A DNA stretch of 64,000 nt from Bolinopsis microptera (lineage: Eukaryota; Ctenophora; Tentaculata; Lobata; Bolinopsidae), in assembly GCF_026151205.1 (NCBI RefSeq), contig NC_087077.1:6348483-6412482 (forward strand). The letters are read 5' to 3'. This document shows positions 29,781 to 41,300 of this stretch, in pieces (the first letter of the stretch is position 1; every line of letters starts with the position of its first letter). The position numbers and the translations under genes are program-made. The notes under the pieces were generated by a model. The model saw only the letters and a program-made list of their open reading frames with translations. It made no database searches and was not told the origin of the DNA.

Positions 29781-31893
29781 CAGGATCTTGTACCGGACGA
29801 CTTTCTCCCCGGTCTCTCGTCTCGTCTCTATCTGTGGAGACAGTGTGCTATAGCAGATACCCGCAAACACCAGGCTAGGGAGAGCGGAGGTTTTCACCGG
29901 GCCGTGTCAGGACTTGTCATTATTGAGTTTGTCCGCGCTATGGACGCTAGGTAAAACTATGTTACTTATCGGCGTCGGTTTCTTTTTCTATTTTTTTCCA
30001 TGTAAATTATAAAAAATCTACTTCAGTTAGTTACTAATCGGTAATCCACTCCCTTCCCCCCAGGGAAGTGATAGTTACTATAACTTATCCACTCCCCTCC
30101 TCCAGGGAATTGATAGTTACTAATCCACTCCCTTCCCCCCAGGGAATTGATAGTTACTAATCCATTCCCTTCCCCCCAGGGAAGTGATAGTAACTAATCC
30201 ACTCCCTTCCCTCCAGGGAATTGATAGTTACTAATCCACTCCCTTCCCTCCAGGGAATTGATAGTTACTAATCCACTCCCTTCCCCCCAGGGAAGTGATA
30301 GTTACTAATCCACTCCCTTCCCTCCAGGGAAGTGATAGTTACTAATCCACTCCCTTCCCCCCCAGGGAATTGATAGTTACTAATCCACTCCCTTCCCCCC
30401 AGGGAATTGATAGTTACTAATCCACTCCCTTCCCCCCAGGGAATTGATAGTTACTAATCCACTCCCTTCCCCCCCCCCCCCAGGGAAGTGATAGTTACTA
30501 ATCCACTCCCTTCCCCCCAGGGAAGTAATAGTTACTAATCCACTCCCTTCCCCCCCCCCCCAGGGAATTGATAGTTACTAATCCACTCCCTTCCCCCAGG
30601 GAAATGATAGTTACTAATCCACTCCCTTCCCCCTCAGGGAAGTGATAGTTACTGAGAGTGTGGTGCAAGCTGCTCGACATAAGATTGTTATTAGTTTCCC
30701 TGACTTCTCTCACGAGGCCCAGGTAATGTTAATTAGGTACCTTTCTGATTAGTTATCTGATTTTAATGCAAATCTTTTTTAACACGTGACATCAGTTACT
30801 TTACCACGTGACATCAGTTACTTTACCTTGTGCCATCAGTTACTTTACCACGTGACATCAGTTACTTTACCACGTGCCATCAGTTACTTTACCACGTGAC
30901 ATCAGTTACTTTACCACGTGACATCAGTAAGTTGGTTTCTAGATATTCAAATGTGGCGATAGTAAGGATCAGCGGAGATCGTCGCTTTCGAACATTATGG
31001 GCTCCTTTAGGCAGTTGGGCACCAGGATTTACTTTGACAACGACTGACAACTACTACTTTATAACGTGAGATTAACGCTTTTTCACTTTAGTTTGTGTTG
31101 TTGAAAAACAAAAATGATATTTTGTCTTAGAAAAATAGTTGATTAATTTGTCACAGCATTCTACCACTATGCACTACTCTCCTTGTATCACGTGGTGACC
31201 CCCACTGTCGCTTCACTATAGTGTAGAGTTTCGACGATACAGGGGGAGCCGCGCACTCGTGCGCGGCGGGTCATACAACGTATGACAATACTCTCCCTTA
31301 TAAAGATGAAATCATGCTCTCCATATCTTGTGTTCTTGGCTAGTATATATGAAACATTTGACACGGAGTTGAGGAGTGAGCTATGTGCCTCGCCGGGCTA
31401 AAGTAGTGAATGTCCTTGCTGTACGGCAAGTTAAACAAGGAACTGAAACTACTAGGTTCCGCGCGTACAGGCTCAACTCTACACCCATGTCAATATGTTC
31501 ATATGTAAGCCTCTTGATTATTTAATAACTAATTCTAATCATCGAGAAAACTCTTTTTCATACAGATTCCCGTGTAGGTGTTCAGAAGTAGACCAAGAAA
31601 CAGGTCCCCCCCCCCCCAACTATATAGACCCTATCCCGTGTAGGTGTTCAGAAGTAGACCAAGAAACAGGTCCCCCCCCCCAACTATATAGACCCTATCC
31701 CGTGTAGGTGTTCAGAAGTAGACCAAGAAACAAGTCCCTCTTCTCCTCCTTGCTGTGCGGAGGCTGCTCAACTTCTCGGGAAGATGAGTTCAGTGAGTTT
31801 GATGTGACGGAGTCAGACCAGTTCGCAGTTCCTTCCTCCTTCAGAACACTAGACAGTAGTGCTAGGAGTAGTCGCTACTCTGACTATTACTAG
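23444..31893 (+). CDS. Unrecognised 14-exon protein, about 651 residues
   Basis: I do not recognise this protein. Exons 23444-23583, 23685-23768, 24271-24380, 24537-24649, 25334-25396, 26670-26763, about 28044-28250, 28324-28483, 28705-28852, 28998-29222, 29355-29528, 29784-29950, 30638-30722 and 31708-31893; phases agree at every junction, which supports one gene. The least certain joins are around exon 7, where the acceptor (28043) and donor (28250) were picked by phase; a second gene starting at ATG 28051 is possible. Visible features: an acidic helical N-terminus (MDPSYFAAALEDLSETLKPF), an Asp-Ser repeat (DSDSDSDSDSD) in exon 7, a hydrophobic Cys/Phe-rich stretch in exon 9 (FCVSFIRVCKFWCLKVFL), a conserved-looking basic/aromatic block (YYIRGNYVGKKFKPPYIADV) in exon 10, and a Ser-rich tail ending SSRYSDYY. 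No signal peptide. Four of its exon boundaries and its stop codon are copied into tandem arrays. Confidence 0.75.
24650..25240 (+). repeat. 35-bp minisatellite carrying the exon 4 donor
   Basis: About 17 copies of CTGAGGTAAAGTAGAGTTGA plus GACACAGTTTCACTC. The exon 4 end and donor (CCCCTGAG then GTAAAG at 24642-24655) is the first copy, so each unit contains CTGAG/GTAAAG, a usable-looking 5' splice site. Confidence 0.95.
25665..26669. repeat. 9/18-bp GTTAACCTTGTAAACATT array
   Basis: About 110 nine-base units alternating AACCTTGTT/AACATTGTT types, filling intron 5. The last unit is mutated from CTTGTAAAC to CTTGTAAG, which supplies the AG acceptor of exon 6 at 26668-26669. It is open in several frames on both strands because 9 is a multiple of 3; the resulting 366- and 295-residue ORFs are not genes. 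Confidence 0.95.
27545..28030. repeat. 14-bp minisatellite ATTTGTAATCACAG
   Basis: About 34 copies of ATTTGTAATCACAG, very uniform, ending directly at the start of exon 7. Each unit ends in CACAG, acceptor-like. Confidence 0.95.
28472..28570 (+). repeat. Duplicated exon 8 donor with poly-G
   Basis: GTTACAG/GTAAATCAGGAGGG (28477-28495, the real donor) is repeated as GTTACAGGTAAATCAAGAGG at about 28530, each copy followed by a G run of 9-21 bases. Confidence 0.85.
29548..29780. repeat. AACTAACA / CTAA array before exon 12
   Basis: Copies of AACTAACA then CTAA tetramers fill the intron and run into the acceptor CTACAG at 29778-29783. The CTAAC units resemble branch-point sequences. Confidence 0.95.
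30040..30640 (+). repeat. 37-bp minisatellite carrying the exon 13 acceptor
   Basis: About 16 copies of a unit made of a pyrimidine tract (CCACTCCCTTCCCCCC), CAG, and GGAAGTGATAGTTACT or GGAATTGATAGTTACT. The authentic exon 13 starts GGAAGTGATAGTTACTGAG at 30638, so each unit contains a full 3' splice site plus the first 16 exon bases. Confidence 0.95.
30795..30930. repeat. 22-bp minisatellite with CACGTG
   Basis: Seven copies of ACATCAGTTACTTTACCACG plus TG, each with a CACGTG E-box palindrome at the junction. Confidence 0.9.
31565..31730 (+). repeat. Triplicated exon 14 acceptor
   Basis: CCCGTGTAG followed by GTGTTCAGAAGTAGACCAAG occurs three times (AG ends at 31577, 31643 and 31707), separated by C runs. 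Only the third, at 31708, continues into the open coding exon; the earlier ones shift the frame. Confidence 0.9.
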
Positions 31894-32012
31894 ACAGTAG
31901 TGCTGGGAGTAGTCGCTACTCTGACTATTATTAGACAGTAGTGCTAGGAGTAGTCGCTACTCTGACTATTACTAGACAGTAGTGCTAGGAGTAGTCGCTA
32001 CTCTGACTATTA
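31846..32012 (+). repeat. 42-bp tandem repeat spanning the stop codon
   Basis: The last 13 codons and the TAG stop (31891-31893) recur three more times after the stop (TAGACAGTAGTGCTAGGAGT plus AGTCGCTACTCTGACTATTA). The period is 42 bp, so each copy keeps the frame and its own stop. Confidence 0.9.
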
Positions 32013-33714
32013 GGTTTATGTTTTAAATAATAATCACAAAAGGAGGCGGCTCAATCACACAAAGGACCTTACTCCTTAGTTGACTGATAAACGGTTCAGA
32101 TTGTTGGTACACTTCCCAAATATAAACTCCAGCGCTTTCTTGAAAGTAGAACTAAAACTTCATGAAAGTGAAACTAAAACTTAGAAATGCAATCACTGAT
32201 AAAAATGTGCAAAGTTAAATTAGTATTAGTATTGGGGCTTAATTGATGGTAGAGGTCGGAGTTTATCGTCAAGAAATTCGTTTTATAAAATTACATTTAA
32301 AGATCTTGAATAATTATTTTAGTTTCGTGGTTAAATTATTGAAAAGGAAATTGTTTGAAATTGATGTATTTGGTATTATTTCTTAACTTAAATCAAATTC
32401 TGTGTTGTGTGTAATTGTTTAGTTTCACTTTAAAAAAGGCATGTCATCTGTGAGTGTGATCTGAAGGAATAATTGACAGTAGTACATATTATTAATTATG
32501 GGAGGCCGACTAAGGCATAAGGGGGACCCCCAATTATTAGGGGTCAGATCCACCCTTCGGGTGTGAAATTGATCTGAATCGGTGTATTTTTGGACGCTAA
32601 TTCCGAATTACCCCACATGACGTAAGGTAAAATTGCTTCCACGGAGAGTTATGGGCAAAAAACCGGTTTGGTCACGTGACAGGCTAGTAAAATATGAATT
32701 CGATTGTTTGTTGTTTAGGGCTCGGGTTAGGGTTGTGGTAAGGGTTATGGTTAGCTTTGGGGTTATGGTTAGGGCTAGGGTTGGGATTAGGGTTAATGTA
32801 AAACCGTTTTGTACGGCTGCAAGACCATAAAAACCAAAGTCACGTGAAATTTTTGGGCGAGCGAATTAGTAAGATGTAAGAGCCACAGGAATGTGGTGCC
32901 TAATTATGACTTAATTATCCACAAGAAAGAACTGATTATGCGATTATGTTAAATACTACCTTACAAGACTTTTTTGTGGCGGACCAATTTGCGACGACCG
33001 AAATTTTGGCGGTCCGAAAATATGGCGAAATTGAACAAAAACCGTCACATTTCGGACGTCACAGAAAATAAGGGTATTTTTCATCATTTTTGTGACAGCT
33101 GTAAGCAGTAAGGAAATTTCTGAAATTCGGTAAAATCATGTTCAAACTTAGTCTGTATTAAGACTGTAAGACTTTCATGTTAGCACATACATGTATTTTA
33201 ATGCAAATTTAAACTGTATTGCTTGACATTCAATTCGTCATTGGTGTGGTGATAATTTGTCCCAAGATGCCAGAATTTATTTATTTATTTTACTTGATAT
33301 TACTTTTTAGAAACAAAATAAAGCAGTGAAGGCACAGTCATTTAAATAAGCTAAAAGATAATGCGACGGATTCTATTACGACGACCGAAATTTTGGCGGT
33401 CCGAAAATATGGCGAAATTTTCGGAAAACCGCCACATTTCGTACGTTATAAATATGTCTTGTAAGGTATTGGAGGGCACTCCGAATCGGAATAGAATTGC
33501 TCACCTAATGCGGGTTTTGACTCAGCGGGTAAGTACTCCTACCCTTTTTAACTTTTAACGGGTGATACTCGTAGAATATTTGTTCCATAATATATATTAT
33601 GGACCGTCGACGAGTCCAACTCGGCGCGCGTCCTGGTAGGTTGTAAACCTACAATCAACAATTTAATCGATCATCAATTTGTAATTGACCATTGTTAATG
33701 GTCTGGCCCGGCGC

Positions 33715-33846
33715 CCGCTACTTCGTAGCTCGTGCCATTTCGAGAAGAAAGCGGCGCACGCTACTTCGAAGAAATTTTGACGAGTAACATCCGTCAACAA
33801 TTTAACTGTGGCAGTGAAATCCCGGTCGAAGGCCGGGTTAAACTAG
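33715..33846 (+). mobile_element. Helitron-like 3' terminus
   Basis: GCAGTGAAATCCCGGTCGAA, then the hairpin partner CCGGG, then TTAAACTAG before a host T. It closely matches the end of the element at 13501-14008 (same spacing, CCCGG/CCGGG stem, CTAG end). I could not find its 5' end. Confidence 0.5.
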
Positions 33847-34003
33847 TATTACATTGGCACTCAACAACTATGATGACATAGTATCTTGCTGTCCTGCATC
33901 GTCAAAGTTTTTATATAGTATTACATAATATCAATCATAAATTTAGCTAGAAGATCATGCCGCGCCGCGAGCGATCCGGCCGGCCGCGCGAGCTAGCTAC
34001 TCT

Positions 34004-35195
34004 AGTAGCAGAGAGTAGTTGAGTGTGCACTTCAATGTCCACAATTTTTGACCACACAGGGTATTTCATTAGGTCATTTCAAACCAAAATCATCTAGGTA
34101 CCCATTTTGTATCGCTAGTCCCAGTCCTACAGGGCGAAATTTCAAAATTGCCCTCAGGCGCAAATTTGGGATTTTTGTATCTCGGCTTCTAAACGACTTA
34201 GAGACTTGATCATTAGCTTAAAATAACCGCAATAGCCTTATTTATATACAAGTTATGAAGCAATATAAGGTCTCAAGTGCCTAGTTTTTAAGATATTCAC
34301 GAAAAACTGTCTTTTAGCTCATCGCAGCCTGAATTACCGGATTATTTTTATATCTCGAGCTAGAAAGGTCGTTAAAACTTCTCCAATATTGATAAATATT
34401 CGCAATGAGCACATTTATATAAGACTTATGAATCATTGTATGCTCTAAAATGCTTATTTGTAAAGATATTGGCAAAAATCGGTAATTTTGGGTACAGCAA
34501 TACAAATTTGGTAATTCGTTTTGTCTTTTTGTTGCAAATTTTCACGTTGCAATTTTCAAGATGCGGTTTGTGGCTATCGATAGGGCTTTAAATATGCTAT
34601 TGTATGGTTTTGATACAATCCTTCAGCACCTGACATAGGCAATAGGGGTCACAAACCCTGAAATGTCAGGAACTGGGCAGTGGCTGAGATGAATATTTGA
34701 TAATTACTTGGACTCTTGACTCACATACATCTTTTCAACGGTTAGTTAGACATCTGAAACCAGTATTGAACGTGGAGTAAAACTTCTCATCCATTGCGAA
34801 TATTTATCATTATTGGAGAAGTTTTAACGACCTTTCTAGCTCGAGATATAAAAATAATCCGGTAATTCAGGCTGCGATGAGCTAAAAGACAGTTTTTCGT
34901 GAATATCTTAAAAACTAGGCACTTGCGACCTTATATTGCTTCATAACTTGTATATAGATAATGCTATTGCGGTTATTTTAAGCTAATGATCAAGTCTCTA
35001 AGTCGTTTAGAAGCCGAGATACAAAAATCCCAAATTTGCGCCTGAGGGCAATTTTGAAATTTCGCCCTGTAGGACTGGGACTAGCGATACAAAATGGGTA
35101 CCTAGATGATTTTGGTTTGGAATGACCTAATGAAAGACCCTGTGTGGTCAAAAATTGTGGACATTGAAGTGCATACTCAACTACTCTCTGCTACT
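34004..35195. mobile_element. Fold-back element with 403-bp inverted repeats
   Basis: 34004-34406 and 34793-35195 are inverse copies with few differences, separated by about 386 bases of unrelated sequence. The ends share AGTAGCAGAGAGTAGTTGAG. No ORF of note. A target duplication is not clear. Confidence 0.85.
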
Positions 35196-36654
35196 CGATC
35201 TATATAGTAAGCGCAGCCTTCTAAATGCAATTCATGAAACTTTATACATTAATATCTCTTTGCGCGCTACGTTTCAGCCATAAATTTGGTCAGAATTGTT
35301 GAGAATAATCTAAAAACGTGATTTTGGGTGATTATTTGATCTCCAACTTTCACTTAAAAATGAATACAGTAGGTAGTTTATGGTAGGTTTTACTTAGTTT
35401 GTTCATGATATGAACTGTAATTGAGTACCAGTAAGCCCCGGTCCCCTCGGTGTTCTATAATGGATATACATGTAGGGGCCATCGAAAGTCGCACAGAATG
35501 ATCCAGGTTCATGGAATAAACAAAAATGAATGTTCTCCTAAAAGTGCTCAGAATGGCCCAACATTGGTCGGAAAATGTTTGTGTTGATCCACTCCAGCCA
35601 AGTCTAGCGTATAACTTGCTACATCACGCACCCCTCCAATCTCCATAGCTTAAATCTTGTTCAAGTTCGCCAGGTCCCAAAATAGAAAAATGAAATGTTA
35701 ACTTTTATCTGAAAGTATAATGTAAAACATAGCAGACAGTCTCACAAGTTGCTCTAGTAGTTCTTAAATTCAATAAATAGGGTAAAAATGCAGACCCCCG
35801 CTAATTGAGTTCTACTTCTTTTAGTGGTTTCTAAATCATAACGAAATCGTGTTAAATTAAAAATATCCTCAATATAGACATTCCGACGATTCAGCTAAAT
35901 GGTAATAAGCAATGCCGCACAGTGTTCAGTTCAAACTCAAAGTTCAATAATTCGCTTAGCTCTCTTTCTAATAAGTCTATCAATGAACTGCTATCGTGAG
36001 AATATATCCATTGTCCACCAACGAAATCGTACCTGTTTTGATAAAGTTGTAGCGATTATAATGAAACAAAAACAAAACATGTAAGCTATTTTAGATTAAT
36101 TTGAATTATTGAAGACTCACAAAATGAAGGATATTTTAAGATTTGAGCTTTCCGAGACTCAAATTTCACTACTTTGACTGAATATTACTTGAATGACCTA
36201 TCAATGAGTTCACTGGGTATGGCACGAGACACAATTGAGGTACTGAAAGTTGGATTACTAAAGAAAGCTCTGATAAACGGAAATTCATCAGAATACAATA
36301 CATTTTGGAAGATTTTTGAATAGAAGCTTTTCTGTCGTTTCCTTCACCGAAATTTCACAGTTTTGACTAAATTTTTGACCAGTAATCAATCAGTAAGGTC
36401 AGTGTGTGTGACAAGAGTCACCATCAAGATACTGGAAGCTAATTTAATTAATAAAAAACCGTTTAGGTCCAGATATAGGGGAGGAGAGCCATATCTGCTG
36501 ATTAGGGGTCTGTTTATTAATAACATAAGTGCAGTCCTCTCTTATCTTCAAAGTTAACACTTCCCCATTATATTCAACCTTGTAAAATACTTAATTATCA
36601 ATAAGTTCGAAGTAACTGGTTACAGTACAGACTACAGATGATCCAGTAGTGGTA

Positions 36655-37196
36655 AACTTTGCAAACTCACGTCAAATACAGTAGTTTAGTGGTAAACTTT
36701 GCAAACTCACGTCAAATACAGTAGTTTAGTGCTAAACTTTGCAAACTCACGTCAAATACAGTAGTTTAGTGGTAAACTTTGCAAACTCACGTCAAATACA
36801 GTAGTTTAGTGGTAAACTTTGCAAACTCACGTCAAATACAGTAGTTTAGTGGTAAACTTTGCAAACTCACGTCAAATACAGTAGTTTAGTGCTAAACTTT
36901 GCAAACTCACGTCAAATACAGTAGTTTAGTGCTAAACTTTGCAAACTCACGTCAAATACAGTAGTTTAGTGGTAAACTTTGCAAACTCACGTCAAATACA
37001 GTAGTTTAGTGGTAAACTTTGCAAACTCACGTCAAATACAGTAGTTTAGTGGTAAACTTTGCAAACTCACGTCAAATACAGTAGTTTAGTGCTAAACTTT
37101 GCAAACTCACGTCAAATACAGTAGTTTAGTGGTAAACTTTGCAAACTCGCGTCAAATACAGTAGTTTAGTGCTAAACTTTGCAAACTCACGTCAAA
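36655..37196 (-). repeat. 40-bp minisatellite carrying a minus-strand donor
   Basis: About 13.5 copies of GTCAAATACAGTAGTTTAGT plus GGTAAACTTTGCAAACTCAC. On the minus strand each unit reads GTATTTGAC/GTGAGTTTGC, identical to the exon end and donor of the minus-strand exon at 37191-37350 (ATATTTGAC/GTGAGTTTGC). Confidence 0.95.
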
Positions 37197-37350
37197 TATT
37201 TCCGGCACGTCAGGAATGAAATCAGGCAGTTCCTCTAACGCCTCAGTTAATGTTTCTAACGTCTCAGAAACAATATTATCAAACCCTGGTACTTGCATTG
37301 TTAACTGTCTTGTTAAAAGCGAGTAGTTGTGGACGTGGTTTACATTCAAT
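37191..37350 (-). CDS. Orphan coding exon, product unknown
   Basis: Good acceptor (TTATTTTCAG at 37351-37360, minus strand) and donor (GAC/GTGAGT), open in one frame for 53 codons with biased, non-repetitive content (LTMQVPGFDNIVSETLETLT then an acidic ELPDFIPDVPEIFD). I could not find its partner exons in the flanking sequence, and its phase does not fit TBC1D20. It could belong to a gene whose other exons I missed, or be a relic. An in-exon ATG at 37295-37297 could also be a start. Confidence 0.45.
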
Positions 37351-38342
37351 CTGAAAATAATATTCTTTCATCGTCTTATCTCTGGTAGAAAATGTAACCC
37401 GACAATATTAAGTTAATAATATAAAGATTATTAAACAATATATATAATATATTAAATACTTTGTAATTAGAGAATTACAAAGTATTTAAAAGATAAGGAA
37501 CCTACACTGGTACTGGAGAGAAGTGTGATATAAGAGAGTGTCTACTGGTAGTAGTAGTAGTATACATCCTACTGGTAGTAGTAGCCACCCTCCTACAGTA
37601 CTGCGCTCCTCTTAACACCTGACTTAGCTTTAGTGGCATCCTTTAAGTAAAGTGTTATTAAGTGTTAAGTGTTATGGTGTTGCACAACAGCCATGCTTCT
37701 GTAGGACATTACGTATAAACATGGAAATTTGTTTCATTTTCTTTCAGAATTCCATTTTTACGGTTATTGTGTACACGATAGCAATGCTTTAGCTATTCTA
37801 CGTTTGCTTTAGCTATTCTAAGTTTGTTCGGGCAAAATTAAAATTAATATAATTTGCTGCCGTTTTCGAAGGCCATTCAGTTAAAATCTTTAGTCAAAGC
37901 TTTAAGAGAGCTCGATGATTGTCCTACTTAGATATAAAAATAATAAACATCATAGGATCAAATCTGAAAGTACAACAGGTGAAACCTTAGCAGAAAACAA
38001 AAACTTCAAATGAATTGAAAAAATTATACTGTACCATCACAAAACCCACATCAAAATTAGAGGATTATAAAAATTAGCTGATAAATTACCTGATAATATA
38101 ATAGGCTGTAATTCTGAAAAATCAGTATCAGGTTTGAATAAATCTTGTCAACGTTACATACAATAAACTGATAGAAATAAGGTAGTTTTTAAGAAAGTTT
38201 AGCTTTTTCCCCGTGAAAATCGAGTACAAGACAGTTTCTGTCACTTCTCACTTTTAAAATAATTCAAATTTTTGAAAAGAACTTATCTACCTTAAAAATG
38301 ATTGATTCATACAGATAAACATTTTGTTAGGGTCAAAGCGCG
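37351..38342. other. Gap before the TBC1D20 3' end
   Basis: AT-rich; a short GTAGTAGTA repeat at 37545-37585 and a 16-bp inverted repeat near 37455-37490 (AATACTTTGTAATT / AATTACAAAGTATT). No supportable exon. Confidence 0.5.
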
Positions 38343-41300
38343 TCACATTTGAAAACGTCCCGAATAGACAGATAAAGCGAAGGCAGCAAAACCCACAAGA
38401 AAACTGGAGGAAATGGCAATCCCGGCGGGAGTGTTAGCGTACTCCAACAGCTTCCCTCCCCAGTTCCTGCTCCAGTCCAGATAACCAAACCTGGGTACCT
38501 GTAGGTTGCAGTGTTACAACAAGATAACCAAACTATTCACTTTGTCTAAACTATACACTGTGTATATACACTGTGTCTAAACTATACACTGTGTCTATAC
38601 TATACACTGTGTCTATACTATACACTGTGTCTATACTATACACGGTGTCTATACTATACACTGTGTCTATACTATACACTGTGTCTATACTATACACTGT
38701 GTATATACTATACACTGTGTCTATATTATACACTGTGTCTATACTATACACTGTGTATATACTATACACTGTGTATATACTATACACTGTGTCTATACTA
38801 TGCACTGTGTCTATACTATACACTGTGTCTATATTATATGGTACCTGGAGCATTATTTGGTGTTGTTTTATCGGCAGTGTCTTTATTATTTCTGGAGGGA
38901 ATTCGTCCAACAATTCCACGGCGTTCTTTATCTGCAATGTAACATGTTACATATATACAAGTTATCTGCAATACAAGATCTAAACTAACAATCTTTTAAT
39001 TAACCTCGATTGTAAATGTCCGTGATACAGAGGAGCAGAGGACACACTTTTCTAATAGTATAATTATATATAATTAATTATATAATATAAACAGAATACT
39101 AATTAAATGTGTATAAGAAGAAGTTGTTACCAGAAGGTCGAATGGAAGATGTTGAGGCAGGTTGTGTAGGACCTGGTGCACCGAACTTAGCTCACATTCT
39201 ACTTCCAAAATCCGATGTTTTCTATAAAGTACTATAGCAGCAGACAAGTAGACCGGCATGAGGGGTGGGGATGTTATAAATACGTCGTACAACCTGAACA
39301 TGGTGCAGTTAGCATGTGAATTGTACGGTACAATTCGTTATCACAATTCACTAATATATTATATTAATATCACTAATAACTATTTAACATACCTGTAAAT
39401 AGTGTCCTCCGAATTTACCACATAAGCAAACCAAGTTATGATCCAGGATAAACTAAACATAGTTCCAGCTTCAGACTGCAGGATAAAGTCTGCTAACTCC
39501 ACACTTTTCTGTAAAAACCAGGAGTTAAGGGGGCCGGCGCGAAGGGGGGGGGGGGGGGGGGGGGGGGGGTGGGGGGGGGGGGGGGGGCGGTCCTTAGAAC
39601 CAGGAGTTAAGGGGGCCGGGGCCCAGGTCAAGATTCATGCGAGATTGCGAGCTAGACTCATCGCACAAAATTTGTAAATAAATGAGAAAACAGAAAAAGT
39701 TTAACTTAAAAGTTGAGGGACACAATAATTAGGAACTTAACGTGTATTTTATACACTTAACGTGTATTTTATCACTTGTTTATAGCGTGAAAACTTCGAC
39801 GTAACGCGCGGGAGATTCGGCGAGATTTTGGTGAGTTTCCCATAAATCTCGCACTTAAACTCGTGATGACGCGAGTTTAAGTGCGAGTCTAAGGTATGCT
39901 TTTTTCAGCATTATTGGTGGCCTAGTGGTTAGAGCACCCACCCTCTGCGCAGAAGGTTCAGGGTTCGAATCACAGTGTCACCTAGTTTATGGAGTAGCTA
40001 AGGATCCATTGAATCTATGCGATCTCCCTGGTTTACTCAGCCGAATGATAGGAAACTTAATTTACGGTTAAATGAGAAGGGGTACCTGTTAAAAATCAAG
40101 AAACTTCCTAGGATACGTATACCCCGTCAGTGCATACTGTAAACAATAAACAAAGAGCTATTGGCTACTAACTATTATCAACTATTTACTTGGTCATTGG
40201 CCTTTTGCAGAAGGTTACTTTTCAATGAAAAATATTCTGGAAATTCTCGGGAATCTTGGAGTAGTTTTTCGAATCAAGCAATTAGCATGAACGCGCGAAT
40301 ATATATACACAAATATTATAGCACCTATATATTCCGTGGCGCGATGAGTAGGCCTATTGGTGCCGACAGCTGATGGTGGTTCGAAACCAGTCCAATACCG
40401 TTTTATTGGTACTTATTTTCGCAATGAAAAATTTGGCGATAGAGATAATCTCAGAATGAGAAAGGGCGCAAGGAGGAAGGATCTGGAACAATTTTTGAAA
40501 CACGTGTTTTAACTTTTTAAGGAATGAATTCTAGTACTGGTATTTGGACTACAATACAAGCGGCGAATTTCGTGCAGTTATACTGCAGTTTGACAGGGTA
40601 TGCTGAACGAGGCCAAAAATCCCCCCCCCCCCCCCCCCGTGACACGTGACAATCGTACTTTCAAATGCCCAAAATCCAGTCTCACTGCACTTTCTCAGCA
40701 ATCTTGATAGGGGGGCCGGGGGGGGGGGGGGGTCCTTAGAAACAGGAGTTAAGGGGGCCGGGGGGGGGGGTCGAGGTCCTTAGAACCAGGAGTTCAGGGG
40801 GCCGGCGCGGGGGGGGGGGGGGGGGGGGGGTCCTTAGAACCAGGAGTTAAGGGGGCCGGGGGGGGGGGGGGGGGGGTTGTCCTTAGAACCAGGAGTTAAG
40901 GGGGCCGGGGGGGGGGGGGGGGGGGGTTGTCCTTAGAACAAGGAGTTCAGACTGCAGGATAAAGTCTGCTAACTCCACACTTTTCTGTAAAAGGAGATGA
41001 AATAAATAAACATTGATATAGTACAGGATATTATATAGCTAGACTATACGTTATAATGGACTGGGTATAATGCAGCTCTAATATACCTGGCTAACAAGTG
41101 GAACAATAAGCTTCATCTGCTGAGAGGTCTCGTCAAGGTTCTCCCTGATGTGGGAGGCGAGGTGCGCGCGACACAAGCACGACATTAGAGCTGCTGCGCG
41201 TCGCTCACCCAGCACATACAACATCGTCAGACTCACGTCGTGATAGCCCTGCAATGTAATATAGTGTATACATGTCCTGCAATGTATAGTGTATACATGT

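Larger units (their letters stand above)
31894..36640. other. Intergenic interval, mostly dispersed repeats
   Basis: Contents: interstitial TTAGGG-like sequence (32718-32800), a direct repeat of about 68 bp (about 32993-33060 and 33377-33445), a copy of the dispersed repeat also seen at 15772-15850, a Helitron-like 3' end (to 33846), and the large inverted-repeat element 34004-35195. From 35200 to 36640 I see AT-rich sequence without supportable exons. Confidence 0.55.

Noticed and set aside
31495-31707. A 70-residue ORF across the triplicated exon 14 acceptor
   Set aside because: It is in a different frame from the gene and is produced by the duplicated junctions and C runs.
36655-37196. 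Regular 40-bp repeats that could suggest a CRISPR array
   Set aside because: The whole unit is repeated with no variable spacers, and the setting is a eukaryotic intron junction.
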